DNA of 36,700 nucleotides from Phycisphaerae bacterium (GTDB taxonomy: Bacteria > Planctomycetota > Phycisphaerae > UBA1845). Positions 8,154-16,049 of this stretch are shown in pieces. The DNA lies in NCBI GenBank assembly GCA_029260165.1, contig JAJDDT010000060.1:1-36700 (forward strand), in the 5' to 3' direction. Position numbers and translations under genes: made by a program. The notes below the pieces were generated by a model. It was given only the letters and a program-made list of their open reading frames with translations, was not told the DNA's origin and searched no databases. Numbering within the stretch: position 1 is the first letter of the stretch; every line of letters starts with the position of its first letter.

Positions 8154-8720
8154 ATGACAATGATTGAAGGCGATAAACTTCCGACGTTGACGGGAACACG
8201 GGTGTTGTTGCGGTGGCTTGAAGACCGCGACGTCCCGGCATTGTTCGACGTTTTTTCGGATCAGAAGGTGATGCGCTTCTGGAGTTCTACACCGTGGACC
8301 GACCCCGCGGAGGGAATCAGCATGATCAAAGACCTGCGGCGATTCCTCGCAGATGGGTCGTTGTTTCAGTGGGGCGTCGCCCACAAAAGCGATGATCTTG
8401 TCATTGGTACCTGTACCCTGGCCCATATCGACGCGAAAAACCGCCGGGCGGAGATCGGATTCGCACTGCGGTCGGATCACTGGGGGCAGGGATACATGAC
8501 CGAAGCCACGTCCACATTGTTGGCGTTCGCGTTCGGAGAATTGAATCTCCATCGGATCGAAGCCGATGTGGACCCGCGCAACAAGGCCTCGATTCGACTG
8601 CTCGAGAAACTGGGGTTTCAGCGGGAGGGTTATCTGCGCGAGCGCTGGCTGGTGAACGCGGAGGTCTGCGATACGGTGTTTTTCGGGCTTTTACGACGTG
8701 ATTGGACGCCGTCGGCGTGA
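8154..8720 (+). CDS. GNAT-family N-acetyltransferase (RimJ/RimL-like)
   Basis: The protein transfers acetyl from acetyl-CoA to an amine, often a protein N-terminus or a small metabolite. Over 188 residues it follows the RimJ/RimL subgroup: an N-terminal LTGTRVLLRWLEDRDVPALF strand, NRRAEIGFALRSDHWGQGYMTEA (the acetyl-CoA binding RxxGxG/A region in its QGYMTEA form), NLHRIEADVDPRNKASIRLLEKLGF, and a final LRERWLVNAEVCDTVFFGLL. ATG codons at 8154 and 8160 are both possible; the second has the better spacing (9 nt) to GGA at 8148-8150. The longer frame back to 8004 overlaps the methyltransferase and is not needed. The substrate is unknown. Confidence 0.88.
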   Translation: MTMIEGDKLPTLTGTRVLLRWLEDRDVPALFDVFSDQKVMRFWSSTPWTDPAEGISMIKDLRRFLADGSLFQWGVAHKSDDLVIGTCTLAHIDAKNRRAEIGFALRSDHWGQGYMTEATSTLLAFAFGELNLHRIEADVDPRNKASIRLLEKLGFQREGYLRERWLVNAEVCDTVFFGLLRRDWTPSA

Positions 8721-8769
8721 ACCCCGGAGCCAGGGTCGAAAACGGGGACTGAAGCTGTTGATTTTGTGG

Positions 8770-8797
8770 GCGAGTCGGTAGAAAATGTGCGACTCGC
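8770..8797. other. Perfect 8-bp hairpin before tRNA-Thr
   Basis: GCGAGTCG and CGACTCGC pair across a 12-nt loop, 15 nt before the tRNA gene. There is no T run. It may stop transcription from the GNAT gene or form part of the tRNA leader; the role is open. Confidence 0.4.
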
Positions 8798-8811
8798 CTC
8801 TGTGGCGGTTG

Positions 8812-8883
8812 GCCGATGTAGCTCAATGGTAGAGCACAGCTTTCGTAAAGCTGAGGTTGTGGGTTCGATTCCCACCATCGGCT
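8812..8883 (+). tRNA. tRNA-Thr (anticodon CGT)
   Basis: A full cloverleaf is readable. The acceptor stem is GCCGATG/CATCGGC, the D arm GCTC-AATGGTA-GAGC and the anticodon arm CAGCT-TTCGTAA-AGCTG with anticodon CGT (reads ACG, Thr). The T arm is GTGGG-TTCGATT-CCCAC, with discriminator T at 8883. The 3' CCA is not encoded. Confidence 0.95.
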
Positions 8884-9026
8884 TTTCGGACGTTCCCTTC
8901 CGCATCATCCATCCTGAAACCAGCCGCCCGATGGTCCGATAAACGCGACTATTCCCCGCGTAACTCAATTCACCTTTCAAATCGTACGATGGTGACAGTG
9001 TAGACGCTTGCGCAGGAGGTTCACGC

Positions 9027-9647
9027 GTGCTTGAAGCAGTCGGATCCGGGTTCTCAGCCAGCAAAACCGCCAACGCGTTCATTTCCGCGTTGGGGCGTGG
9101 CCAAAAAGCGCGCGGACCGTCCGGCGCCCAGTCGATCCAACCAACGCGAGGCACCGACGAGCTGGGCGGCAAGAGCGAGCTGACCGAGGAGGAGCTTCGC
9201 GAGGTCGAAAAGCTCAAACAGCGCGACGCCGAGGTCCGCCGTCATGAGGCTGCCCATAAAGCGGCTGCGGGAAAATTCGCCCAGGGCGGTCCATCCTTCG
9301 AGTTTGAGACCGGTCCCGACGGGAGGAAATACGCCGTCGGCGGCGAGGTGCAGATTGACACCTCCGCGGTTGCGGACGATCCCCGGGCAACAATTCAAAA
9401 AATGCAGCAGGTTCGACGGGCAGCCGCAGCACCGGCTGAACCTTCCTCACAGGACCGTCAGGTCGCCGCCCAGGCTGCCCGCGCCGAAGCCAAGGCCCGC
9501 GCGGAGTTGGCTGAGGAAAACCCGGTGGGCAGCGTGGACGGTGAGGATGCCGAAGGCGGCGAATCTCCCGGAAATACCATCGCCGCAACCTACGCAAAAA
9601 CCGGACAATCCGAATCACCGGGTCGATTTGTAGACGTGGCTGCCTGA
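9027..9647 (+). CDS. SprA-related putative metalloprotease
   Basis: The 206-residue protein resembles the SprA-related family (PF12118, 'putative metalloprotease CJM1_0395 family'). The signature region at about residues 70-115 contains [12 protein letters not shown], a possible HExxH zinc site, followed by [21 protein letters not shown], the family hallmark. An acidic helix ([17 protein letters not shown]) precedes it and a long Ala/Arg/Glu-rich helix follows. The N-terminal 50 and C-terminal 45 residues look disordered. No signal peptide or membrane helix is seen. The start is GTG with AGGAGG about 8 nt upstream, a strong site. It stands alone. Proteolytic activity is inferred from the family name and the HEAAH motif only. 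Confidence 0.85.
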   Translation: MLEAVGSGFSASKTANAFISALGRGQKARGPSGAQSIQPTRGTDELGGKSELTEEELREVEKLKQRDAEVRRHEAAHKAAAGKFAQGGPSFEFETGPDGRKYAVGGEVQIDTSAVADDPRATIQKMQQVRRAAAAPAEPSSQDRQVAAQAARAEAKARAELAEENPVGSVDGEDAEGGESPGNTIAATYAKTGQSESPGRFVDVAA

Positions 9648-9699
9648 CAGCATCCGAACCCCGCTCACGCTCATTTTCACCTCCTGTTCCTTCCGACAT

Positions 9700-9728
9700 T
9701 TCTCCGGATTCCGCATATTTGATATAAT
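9700..9728 (+). promoter_or_regulatory. Candidate sigma-70 promoter for the PAD-like gene
   Basis: A consensus TATAAT at 9723-9728 lies 17 nt from TTCTCC (9700-9705), a weak -35. A second -10-like TATACT lies at 9769-9774. Either could drive the gene starting at 9870. Confidence 0.35.
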
Positions 9729-9869
9729 CGGACCTCCAAATAGTAGCGTGTCAAGTCCGGATTTCTGGTATACTTCGTGCCTGAGAAAACGTGGGGCCTG
9801 TTGTTTGCGCCCACTTCATAACGGAGATACGGCATGCGAGCCGATCTTTCCTTCCTGAAAGGAGGAGCC

Positions 9870-12128
9870 ATGTATTTCCAATCCTTCCGGCGACTGCTGA
9901 CGGTGGTCACCCTGCTCAGCGTCTCGGGACCTGCCCTTGCCGACGACGATCCCTACTACAGCGAACAATCGGTGTGGAACGAAGCTGTAAACGGTCCGAT
10001 GCCACACTGGCGCGAAGGGGGTCGCACCGACCCTGTGAGTGAATCGCTTCATCCATACACCTTGCCGAGTGCAGCCGACGGACCAACGTCCGGCCTGGTC
10101 ACGACCCCACCGGAATTTTCGCCGACCGATGGCGTCCTGTATCGATACAGTTCAGCCGCATGGGCGGTGCTTGTGACTGATCTCGTGGTGGCGTTGACAT
10201 CAGACCCAGCGCATGACGAAATCGCTTACGTTGTCGTCGCGAATTCGAGTCAGCGCAACATCGCCACGACGCAGTTCACTTCGGGGGGAGCCGACATGAG
10301 CAAGGTCGTGTTTATCATCGCCCCGAACAACTCGATCTGGATTCGCGATTATGGTCCGCACTTCGTTTTTCAGGGCGAAAACCGTGCGATCGTCGATAGT
10401 CACTATTACCCGGGTCGTTCTTTGGACAATTTTCTCCCAACGCTTCTCGGCGACGATTTTTTCGAGATGCCGACGTATGACATCGGTCTGTATTACTCCG
10501 GTGGAAATTATCAGGCCGACTCGAACCGAAATGGTTACATCACGTCACTAATCCACTCAGACAACCCCGGTTTCGGCGAGCCTTTCATCGCGGAGCTATA
10601 CAACAAATATCAGGGTGTCGACAATCTGACCGTGTTCCCGGCACTGCCCGGGTCCGTTGACGGCACGGGCCATATCGATATGTGGTTTTATCTGATTGAT
10701 GATGACACGGTGATCATTTCCGAGTTTATTCCGGGTTCGAATCCGACGGCCATCCAGATCACGAACAACGCAGCCAACTATATGGAAAACGTGTTGGGTT
10801 TTGAGGTATTCCGTGTACCCGACAGCAACGGATTTCACCCACAGGGCAACGGCAGTCACTTTACCTACGCGAACGCATTCCGCGTGAACGACCGCATCTT
10901 CATCCCCTCCTACGGACAGGGCAGCGCGACACACAACGCTCGCGATGCCCAGGCCCGCGCAACCTGGGAGCAGGCGGCTGGACCCGGCATCGAGATCGTC
11001 CCAATCAACTGTTACGATATTATTCCGGCCGCCGGTGCGATCCATTGCATCGTCATGCAGGTGCCACGCTATACAAACACCAACCCCGCCGCCCGAATTC
11101 TCAAACCCGACGGCGGAAACACGCTCGTCGGTGGAACTCAATATGACGTTGGCTGGACAACAGATGATGACGAGGGCGTTTCCTCCATCGACTTTGCCTG
11201 GTCGATTGATGGCGGTGACACATTCCAGGGCGTCGTGAACAACCAGGCAGACAACGGTGGCATTGGCTGGATCGTTCCCGAAATCGGGACATCAGAAGCA
11301 ATGGTCAAGGTGTCAGCCTACGACGATGACAACAACACCGCCGACGGTGTCAGCGATTCCCCCTTCCGCATCGTCAACGCTCAACGGAACCTCTACGACT
11401 TCTCCGCGGGCGCCGGTGTCGACAAATGGGCGTTTGGCTACCAGACGACGAGCTGGGGTTCGATCAACAGCAACCGTAGGCCTGCTTCGGCGGGTATTGA
11501 GATCGACACGCTTGATGCGAGCGCGTATTCGCGGTTGGCCACTTCCAACGCGAACGGTACTGATAATGATTTGAATCGATATCGCGCTCGAGTTCCGACG
11601 ACTGGCCGGGAATCAACACATATTTTCGAATTCATGATCTATGAGGAATTCGAGGACATTCTCGACATCGAAATCCTCTGGGAAGGGTACGCCGACGACT
11701 GCACACAGTCGGAGATATACCTATGGGACGATGTTGAAGGAAACTGGGGTGATACACAGGGCCTGTTCGGCGACAACCGCCACCTCGACAATCACGCAAC
11801 CAATCGTGACGAGGAACTGACTGGCCACATCACGTCGAATTTTGACCGCTATATCAACAGTGACGGATTGTTCACGCTATTGCACTACGCCGAGCGCAGT
11901 CGCTGGCGCACTTTTCATGACTATATTCTTGTCACCGTAACACATGCGCACAACGGCGACATGGATGATAACGGACAATGGAATCTCGATGATGTTGAGA
12001 TGTTCAACGACTGCATGACCGGACCGGGCGGCGGGATTCTTCCGGGTTGCGATCGCGCGGACACCGACGCCGACTACGACGTCGATTTCGCTGATTTCAA
12101 ACGTCTGCAGGACAAGATCGATGAGTAG
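9870..12128 (+). CDS. Secreted agmatine deiminase / peptidylarginine deiminase-like protein with dockerin-like tail
   Basis: The family (PAD_porph, PF04371) hydrolyses guanidino groups, such as agmatine to N-carbamoylputrescine or peptidyl-arginine to citrulline. The 752-residue protein starts with a signal peptide (RRLLTVVTLLSVSGPALA). Catalytic motifs are present: WIRDYGP (157-163, Asp160), GHIDMW (267-272, His268 and Asp270) and GAIHC with catalytic Cys393. After about residue 400 come an Ig-like domain (PAARILKPDGGNTLVGG) and a beta-rich region. A C-terminal dockerin-like EF-hand pair follows (GDMDDNGQWNLDDVEMFNDC and DTDADYDVDFADF). The ATG at 9870 has AGGAGGAG just before it; the longer frame from 9834 lacks such a site. 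Export and the tail point to an extracellular protein deiminase or a surface-attached arginine/agmatine catabolic enzyme. The substrate is unproven. Confidence 0.88.
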   Translation: MYFQSFRRLLTVVTLLSVSGPALADDDPYYSEQSVWNEAVNGPMPHWREGGRTDPVSESLHPYTLPSAADGPTSGLVTTPPEFSPTDGVLYRYSSAAWAVLVTDLVVALTSDPAHDEIAYVVVANSSQRNIATTQFTSGGADMSKVVFIIAPNNSIWIRDYGPHFVFQGENRAIVDSHYYPGRSLDNFLPTLLGDDFFEMPTYDIGLYYSGGNYQADSNRNGYITSLIHSDNPGFGEPFIAELYNKYQGVDNLTVFPALPGSVDGTGHIDMWFYLIDDDTVIISEFIPGSNPTAIQITNNAANYMENVLGFEVFRVPDSNGFHPQGNGSHFTYANAFRVNDRIFIPSYGQGSATHNARDAQARATWEQAAGPGIEIVPINCYDIIPAAGAIHCIVMQVPRYTNTNPAARILKPDGGNTLVGGTQYDVGWTTDDDEGVSSIDFAWSIDGGDTFQGVVNNQADNGGIGWIVPEIGTSEAMVKVSAYDDDNNTADGVSDSPFRIVNAQRNLYDFSAGAGVDKWAFGYQTTSWGSINSNRRPASAGIEIDTLDASAYSRLATSNANGTDNDLNRYRARVPTTGRESTHIFEFMIYEEFEDILDIEILWEGYADDCTQSEIYLWDDVEGNWGDTQGLFGDNRHLDNHATNRDEELTGHITSNFDRYINSDGLFTLLHYAERSRWRTFHDYILVTVTHAHNGDMDDNGQWNLDDVEMFNDCMTGPGGGILPGCDRADTDADYDVDFADFKRLQDKIDE

Positions 12129-12173
12129 CCGACCCCCGTACTGCGGGTGGCCGTGGAAAGCCCCCGTTTTGGA

Positions 12174-12193
12174 AAACCGGTTGCGTCCGGTTT
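12174..12193. terminator. Possible bidirectional hairpin terminator
   Basis: A 7-bp stem (AAACCGG / CCGGTTT) with a 6-nt loop lies between the converging PAD-like gene and cystathionine beta-synthase gene. The T run is short (three), so efficiency is doubtful. Confidence 0.4.
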
Positions 12194-12228
12194 GAGATCG
12201 AGGTCGCTCCGGTTGATTGTGCGTCGCC

Positions 12229-13608
12229 TCAATTCCTCGCGGCCAGGAATTCGATGAGGTCGATTTTTGTGATGATGCCGGTGATGTTGCTGCTGTCGTA
12301 GACGACGGCGACGTTGTTTTCGTCGAAAATCTCCTGGACCCTTGCGATGGGGGCGTCGATGGTGACCTCGCCCTGGAGACGGGTTGCGGCTTTGGAAACC
12401 GGGTCATCCTGGGTGCAGCGACCACCCGCCAGCGCCTTGAGCAGGTCGATCTCGTGGATCATGAGGTGGTGGCCGGTGCCGGCGGAGCGGACGGGCATTT
12501 GCGAATACCCCAGTTCGCTCATGCGGTGCGCGACCGTGCCGAGCGGCTCATCGTGCCTGGCGAACTCGACCTCGTGACCCTTGAATTGCAGCAGTTCGCG
12601 GACCGAACCGAGCCGTTGCTCAGGACCAAGATAGCCCATGTCCTTCATCCACTCGTCGTCGAAACACTTGCTGATGTAACGGGCACCGGTGTCGGGAATG
12701 ATCACGACGACGGTCTTTCCCGGTCCCAATCGCCTGGCCATCTCGAGCGCACCGTACATGGCTGTCCCCGCGGAACCGCCCCCGAAGATGCCCTCTTCGC
12801 GGACGAGACGCCGTGCGAGCAGGAATGTGTCGCGGTCTGACACCTGAATGATTTCGTCGATGACCGACATGTCGAGGGTTCCGACCATAAAATCGTGGCC
12901 TATGCCTTCAACGACGTAGACACCGGGTGGTTGAACCTCGCGTTTCATGAACACGTCGAGATAAATACTGCCTTCGGGATCGGGGCAGACGATTTTGATT
13001 TCACTGCCTGCTTCGGTTGCTTTTTCGCGGAGGTATTTGGCTGTTCCGGAGATCGTGCCGCCCGTGCCGATACCACCGACGAGGCAGTCGATTTTACCAT
13101 CGGTGTCGGCCCAGATTTCCGGCCCGGTCGTCAGGTAATGTGCGGCGGGGTTGTCCATGTTGTAATACTGATCGGTGTAGAACGCGTTGGGGATTTCGCG
13201 CGCGAGTCGTTTGGCGACCTGGACATAGCTGTCGGGATGATCGTGGTCGAGGTCGGTTTTGGTGACGTGAACTTCGGCGCCGTAGGCTTTGAGCGTGTCT
13301 ATTTTCTCTTTGCTCATTTTGTCGGGAATCGTGAAGACACAACGATAGCCCTTAACAGCCGCCGTCATGGCCAACCCCAGACCCGTGTTGCCCGATGTGC
13401 TCTCGATCAGGGTCGCACCGGGTTTGATAAGGCCTTTCTCTTCGGCGCAGTTGACCATGTGGACAGCCATCCGGTCCTTGACCGATCCGCCCGGGTTGAG
13501 CATTTCCATTTTGATGTACACGTCGGCCATGTCCGCATCGACCATGCGGGCGACTTTCACAAGCGGTGTGTGGCCTATCAGTTCGAGCACGTTGTTGTAG
13601 TACTTCAT
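12229..13608 (-). CDS. cbs: Cystathionine beta-synthase (PLP enzyme with CBS-domain pair)
   Basis: This enzyme condenses serine (or O-acetylserine) with homocysteine (or sulfide) in transsulfuration, in the cytoplasm. The 459-residue protein has the fold-type II PLP core: Lys44 in GGSVKDR, TSGNTG at 71-76, the phosphate loop GGIGTGGTISGTA (178-190), and GGGSAGTA near 277. VEGIGHDF (233-240) matches true cystathionine beta-synthases rather than CysK. Two CBS domains follow (about 340-395 and 397-459) and may bind an adenosyl ligand such as SAM. The ATG at 13608 has GAGG 5 nt upstream and begins at the conserved YYNNVLELIGHTPL. A sigma-70-like promoter lies 75-105 nt upstream. The frame stays open to another ATG at 13893 with a strong ribosome site (see findings). 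No cystathionine gamma-lyase is in the window. Confidence 0.92.
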   Translation of the reverse strand: MKYYNNVLELIGHTPLVKVARMVDADMADVYIKMEMLNPGGSVKDRMAVHMVNCAEEKGLIKPGATLIESTSGNTGLGLAMTAAVKGYRCVFTIPDKMSKEKIDTLKAYGAEVHVTKTDLDHDHPDSYVQVAKRLAREIPNAFYTDQYYNMDNPAAHYLTTGPEIWADTDGKIDCLVGGIGTGGTISGTAKYLREKATEAGSEIKIVCPDPEGSIYLDVFMKREVQPPGVYVVEGIGHDFMVGTLDMSVIDEIIQVSDRDTFLLARRLVREEGIFGGGSAGTAMYGALEMARRLGPGKTVVVIIPDTGARYISKCFDDEWMKDMGYLGPEQRLGSVRELLQFKGHEVEFARHDEPLGTVAHRMSELGYSQMPVRSAGTGHHLMIHEIDLLKALAGGRCTQDDPVSKAATRLQGEVTIDAPIARVQEIFDENNVAVVYDSSNITGIITKIDLIEFLAARN

Positions 13609-13682
13609 CTTTTCCTCGTTCGACTGTCCGGAGGTGGCAAAATCGACCCCGCAGGCGGTGTTCCAGCCCAATGCCCACAGGC

Positions 13683-13712
13683 ATGATATCACCGAGCAGG
13701 CAACAGATGCAA
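13683..13712 (-). promoter_or_regulatory. Candidate sigma-70 promoter of cbs
   Basis: On the minus strand, TTGCAT (13712-13707) and TATCAT (13688-13683) are 18 nt apart. Transcription would start near 13676, about 68 nt before the ATG at 13608, which supports that start. Confidence 0.5.
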
Positions 13713-13925
13713 GAGGGTATCGAACGATGTTCCTGGTGGGGCGCCTGACGATTGAATTATTCGCCCCGCAACCGTATGGGAAAGCTGTGACGGGTGGTTT
13801 TTTCGGACGGGTTCCGGCTGGCGAGGCGGCGGTCCGGTGGCGAGTGGTGATCGATGGTTCGGGCGGGTTGCGGACGATTGCGACGGGCGACATGGTGACG
13901 CCTCCTTTCTACCCATAAGAACGTT

Positions 13926-13963
13926 GCAGGCGATCGAAGAAAAATTTTTGTTCGATCACCTGC
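13926..13963. promoter_or_regulatory. 38-nt palindrome, possible operator or attenuator
   Basis: A 13-bp stem with one mismatch (GCAGGCGATCGAA against TTCGATCACCTGC) encloses GAAAAATTTTTG, which is itself self-complementary. It lies between two divergent genes. It could be an operator for a dimeric regulator or a hairpin in the leader RNA of either gene. Confidence 0.45.
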
Positions 13964-14017
13964 ATGCGCTCGGCCAAGGGGGGTGAGGCGAAGTGGTGCT
14001 TTAATTTGGTTGGCGAG

Positions 14018-14046
14018 TGGTTGTGGGGCGGGGTGGTTGATATACT
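14018..14046 (+). promoter_or_regulatory. Candidate promoter for the beta-helix protein gene
   Basis: TGGTTG (14018-14023) and TATACT (14041-14046) are separated by 17 nt, about 34 nt before the start codon at 14080. The -35 element is weak. Confidence 0.35.
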
Positions 14047-14079
14047 CATGGCGGTGTTTTTGTCTGTAAGGAGATCGGG

Positions 14080-15897
14080 ATGCGGTGGATGGTTTGTGTG
14101 CTGATATTGGTTGGGTTTGGGTCTGCAGGGGCTGCGCTGGGGGATGGGGTTTTGTTTGTGGATGACGATGCGCCGGCGGGTGGGGACGGGTTGAGCTGGG
14201 CGACGGCGTTTTCGGATTTGCACGATGCGTTGGCGGCGGCGCGGGAACCCCGGAGTGTGGCGTCTCAGATTCGCATGGGCCAGGGTGTCTATCAGGACGG
14301 TGGAGTTGACTACGAATTGGTTGCCGGCGTCTCAGTGATCGGCGGCTATGCGGGCATCGATGCTGAGGACCCGAATTTGCGTGACTTGTCTCAATTTGTC
14401 ACTGAGATTCGCTTGAGCGATATCGAAGGCACAGTGTCATCAGGTGATCAGGGCGACTTCGTGCTCAACGGATTACATATTGTGGCAGGGGAGCTTTTTG
14501 TGGCAGGGCATCTTTCGATCAACGGCGATTTTCCGGTTTTTGCGAAGCTTCGTGTGGTAGATGTGTCATTTACCGGTGCGCTAAGTGATAATGGTGCCGT
14601 ATTTCTCCTCCTTGTTGATGCCGTCTTTGAACGGTGCCACTTTGCCGATAATCATGCATTTGGTTATAATGGTAGTGGCGGCGCAATACATGCTCTTGCG
14701 AGCATTTTGGAAGTGAATTCGTGTAGCTTCATGCGAAACACGTGCAATCGGCTCGGCGGTGCCGTGCATCTTGACCGCTCGCGCGGCAAGTTCACCGACA
14801 CAGTTTTTGTCGAAAACGGTACGAGTAAGTCAATTGCGGGAGGTGCAATTGAGGCTCTGTCCGGGATTGATTCTGAACCTATCAACTCGCAATTGGTTAT
14901 TGAACGCTGTCGTTTTCTCCGAAATGGTGGGCCGCTGCTTGAATTTGGTGGTGCGGTCTCGGCCGTTGGGTACCCGACCATCATTAGAAATTGCGAATTC
15001 CGGTCGAATCAGGCTGATGGAATGTCGGCGGTTAAGATCGAACAGGCAACAGGCACGGTGGAGAATTGTGCGTTCTTTGAGAATCATTCCAGAAGATTTG
15101 GTGCCGTTTCCTTACCGAACTCAAGAGGACTGGTAAGTGGGTGCGTCTTTTCCGGTAACGTTGACGAGGGCGAGATCAGCGCTATCTATTTGCTTGGCTC
15201 CTGCTACTATTGCGACGTGGTTGTACGCGGTTCGACAATCGTCAACAACGAATCGGAGCATGGGGTAGCAATTGGGCAAATGGACTATGGCTTCGGGACA
15301 TATACCGGTATGCTTAGTGTGGAAAATTCAATCGTCTGGGGAAACCACAGTGTGGCTGGTGTGCCCGGGGAAATTCAAATCGATCCGCCGGTCTTCGAAC
15401 CTGTCGTTCGCTACTCGTGCGTTCAGAATCCTTCATCAAAGTGGGTGACCGAGAACCTCATCGATACTGATCCGTTGTTTCGTGATCCTCTGGGCGCGGA
15501 CGGGATTGAGGGGACGGAGGATGATGACTATCGGTTGCGGGCGGGTTCGCCATGTGTGGATGCGGGGGACAACACCGTGCTGAAACCCGGAAACAGTCCG
15601 GTATCGGGCACCACGAACCTGCTTGATCTGGATGGACGGGCGCGGCGGATTGATTCGCCGTTGAGTCCCGATGTGGGGAATGGGCTTGGGGCGATTGTGG
15701 ATATGGGGGCGTTTGAGTTTCAGGCGGGGGATGTGGATGATGATTTTGTGGTGAGCTTGGCGGATTTTGAAGGGTGGAAGGCGTGTGTGGCGGAGCCGGC
15801 TGATGTGGGGTGTTTGATGTTGGATTTTGATGGTGATGGGGACGTGGATCTTTTCGACTGGTCAGGGTTTCAGATCGCGTTCGATCGGGGGAGTTGA
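14080..15897 (+). CDS. Secreted right-handed beta-helix-like protein with dockerin-like tail
   Basis: The 605-residue protein has a signal peptide (MRWMVCVLILVGFGSAGAALG), then VLFVDDDAPAGGDGLSWATAFSDLHDAL. This N-terminal motif often precedes parallel beta-helix domains in planctomycete surface proteins. Residues about 100-480 contain irregular repeats of the beta-helix type, such as VERCHFADNHAFG, VNSCSFMRNTCN, IERCRFLRNGG, IRNCEFRSNQAD and VENCAFFENHS. A short segment DADGIEGTEDDDYRLRAGSPCVDAG follows, and a dockerin-like pair (GDVDDDFVVSLADFEGW and DFDGDGDVDLFDWSGFQ) ends the protein. The ATG at 14080 has AGGAG about 5 nt upstream. Related proteins are surface-exposed and may bind or cleave polysaccharide. 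No catalytic residues can be assigned. Confidence 0.88.
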   Translation: MRWMVCVLILVGFGSAGAALGDGVLFVDDDAPAGGDGLSWATAFSDLHDALAAAREPRSVASQIRMGQGVYQDGGVDYELVAGVSVIGGYAGIDAEDPNLRDLSQFVTEIRLSDIEGTVSSGDQGDFVLNGLHIVAGELFVAGHLSINGDFPVFAKLRVVDVSFTGALSDNGAVFLLLVDAVFERCHFADNHAFGYNGSGGAIHALASILEVNSCSFMRNTCNRLGGAVHLDRSRGKFTDTVFVENGTSKSIAGGAIEALSGIDSEPINSQLVIERCRFLRNGGPLLEFGGAVSAVGYPTIIRNCEFRSNQADGMSAVKIEQATGTVENCAFFENHSRRFGAVSLPNSRGLVSGCVFSGNVDEGEISAIYLLGSCYYCDVVVRGSTIVNNESEHGVAIGQMDYGFGTYTGMLSVENSIVWGNHSVAGVPGEIQIDPPVFEPVVRYSCVQNPSSKWVTENLIDTDPLFRDPLGADGIEGTEDDDYRLRAGSPCVDAGDNTVLKPGNSPVSGTTNLLDLDGRARRIDSPLSPDVGNGLGAIVDMGAFEFQAGDVDDDFVVSLADFEGWKACVAEPADVGCLMLDFDGDGDVDLFDWSGFQIAFDRGS

Positions 15898-16049
15898 GGT
15901 GGAGGACAATTATTACTTTGCCACGATTGGAATCGCAGAATGATTTGCTTTCAGTAACAGGCTGGATGGTGGTTTGTTTGCCTCAATTCGGAGTGGGTCG
16001 GTCCGTGGTAGTGCTGCCTTCGCGCCACCCACAAGGGGTGACGCTACAT

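Larger units (their letters stand above)
13609..14079. other. Divergent intergenic region with promoters and a long palindrome
   Basis: These 471 bases separate cbs (minus) from the secreted beta-helix gene (plus). They hold candidate promoters for both, a 38-nt palindrome, and an in-frame upstream extension of cbs that is probably not translated. No SAM or other riboswitch could be recognised by eye. Confidence 0.5.

Noticed and set aside
12895-13686. Plus-strand ORF of 263 residues
   Set aside because: Antisense to cbs and its leader, with no recognisable domain.
13609-13920. SAM or SAH riboswitch before cbs
   Set aside because: No conserved riboswitch core could be recognised by eye; only a promoter and a coding-like open frame. 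A covariance-model search with a significant hit would reverse this.
16020-16045. Terminator hairpin CACCC-ACAA-GGGTG between the beta-helix gene and the CRTAC1 gene
   Set aside because: Short stem, no T run on either strand.
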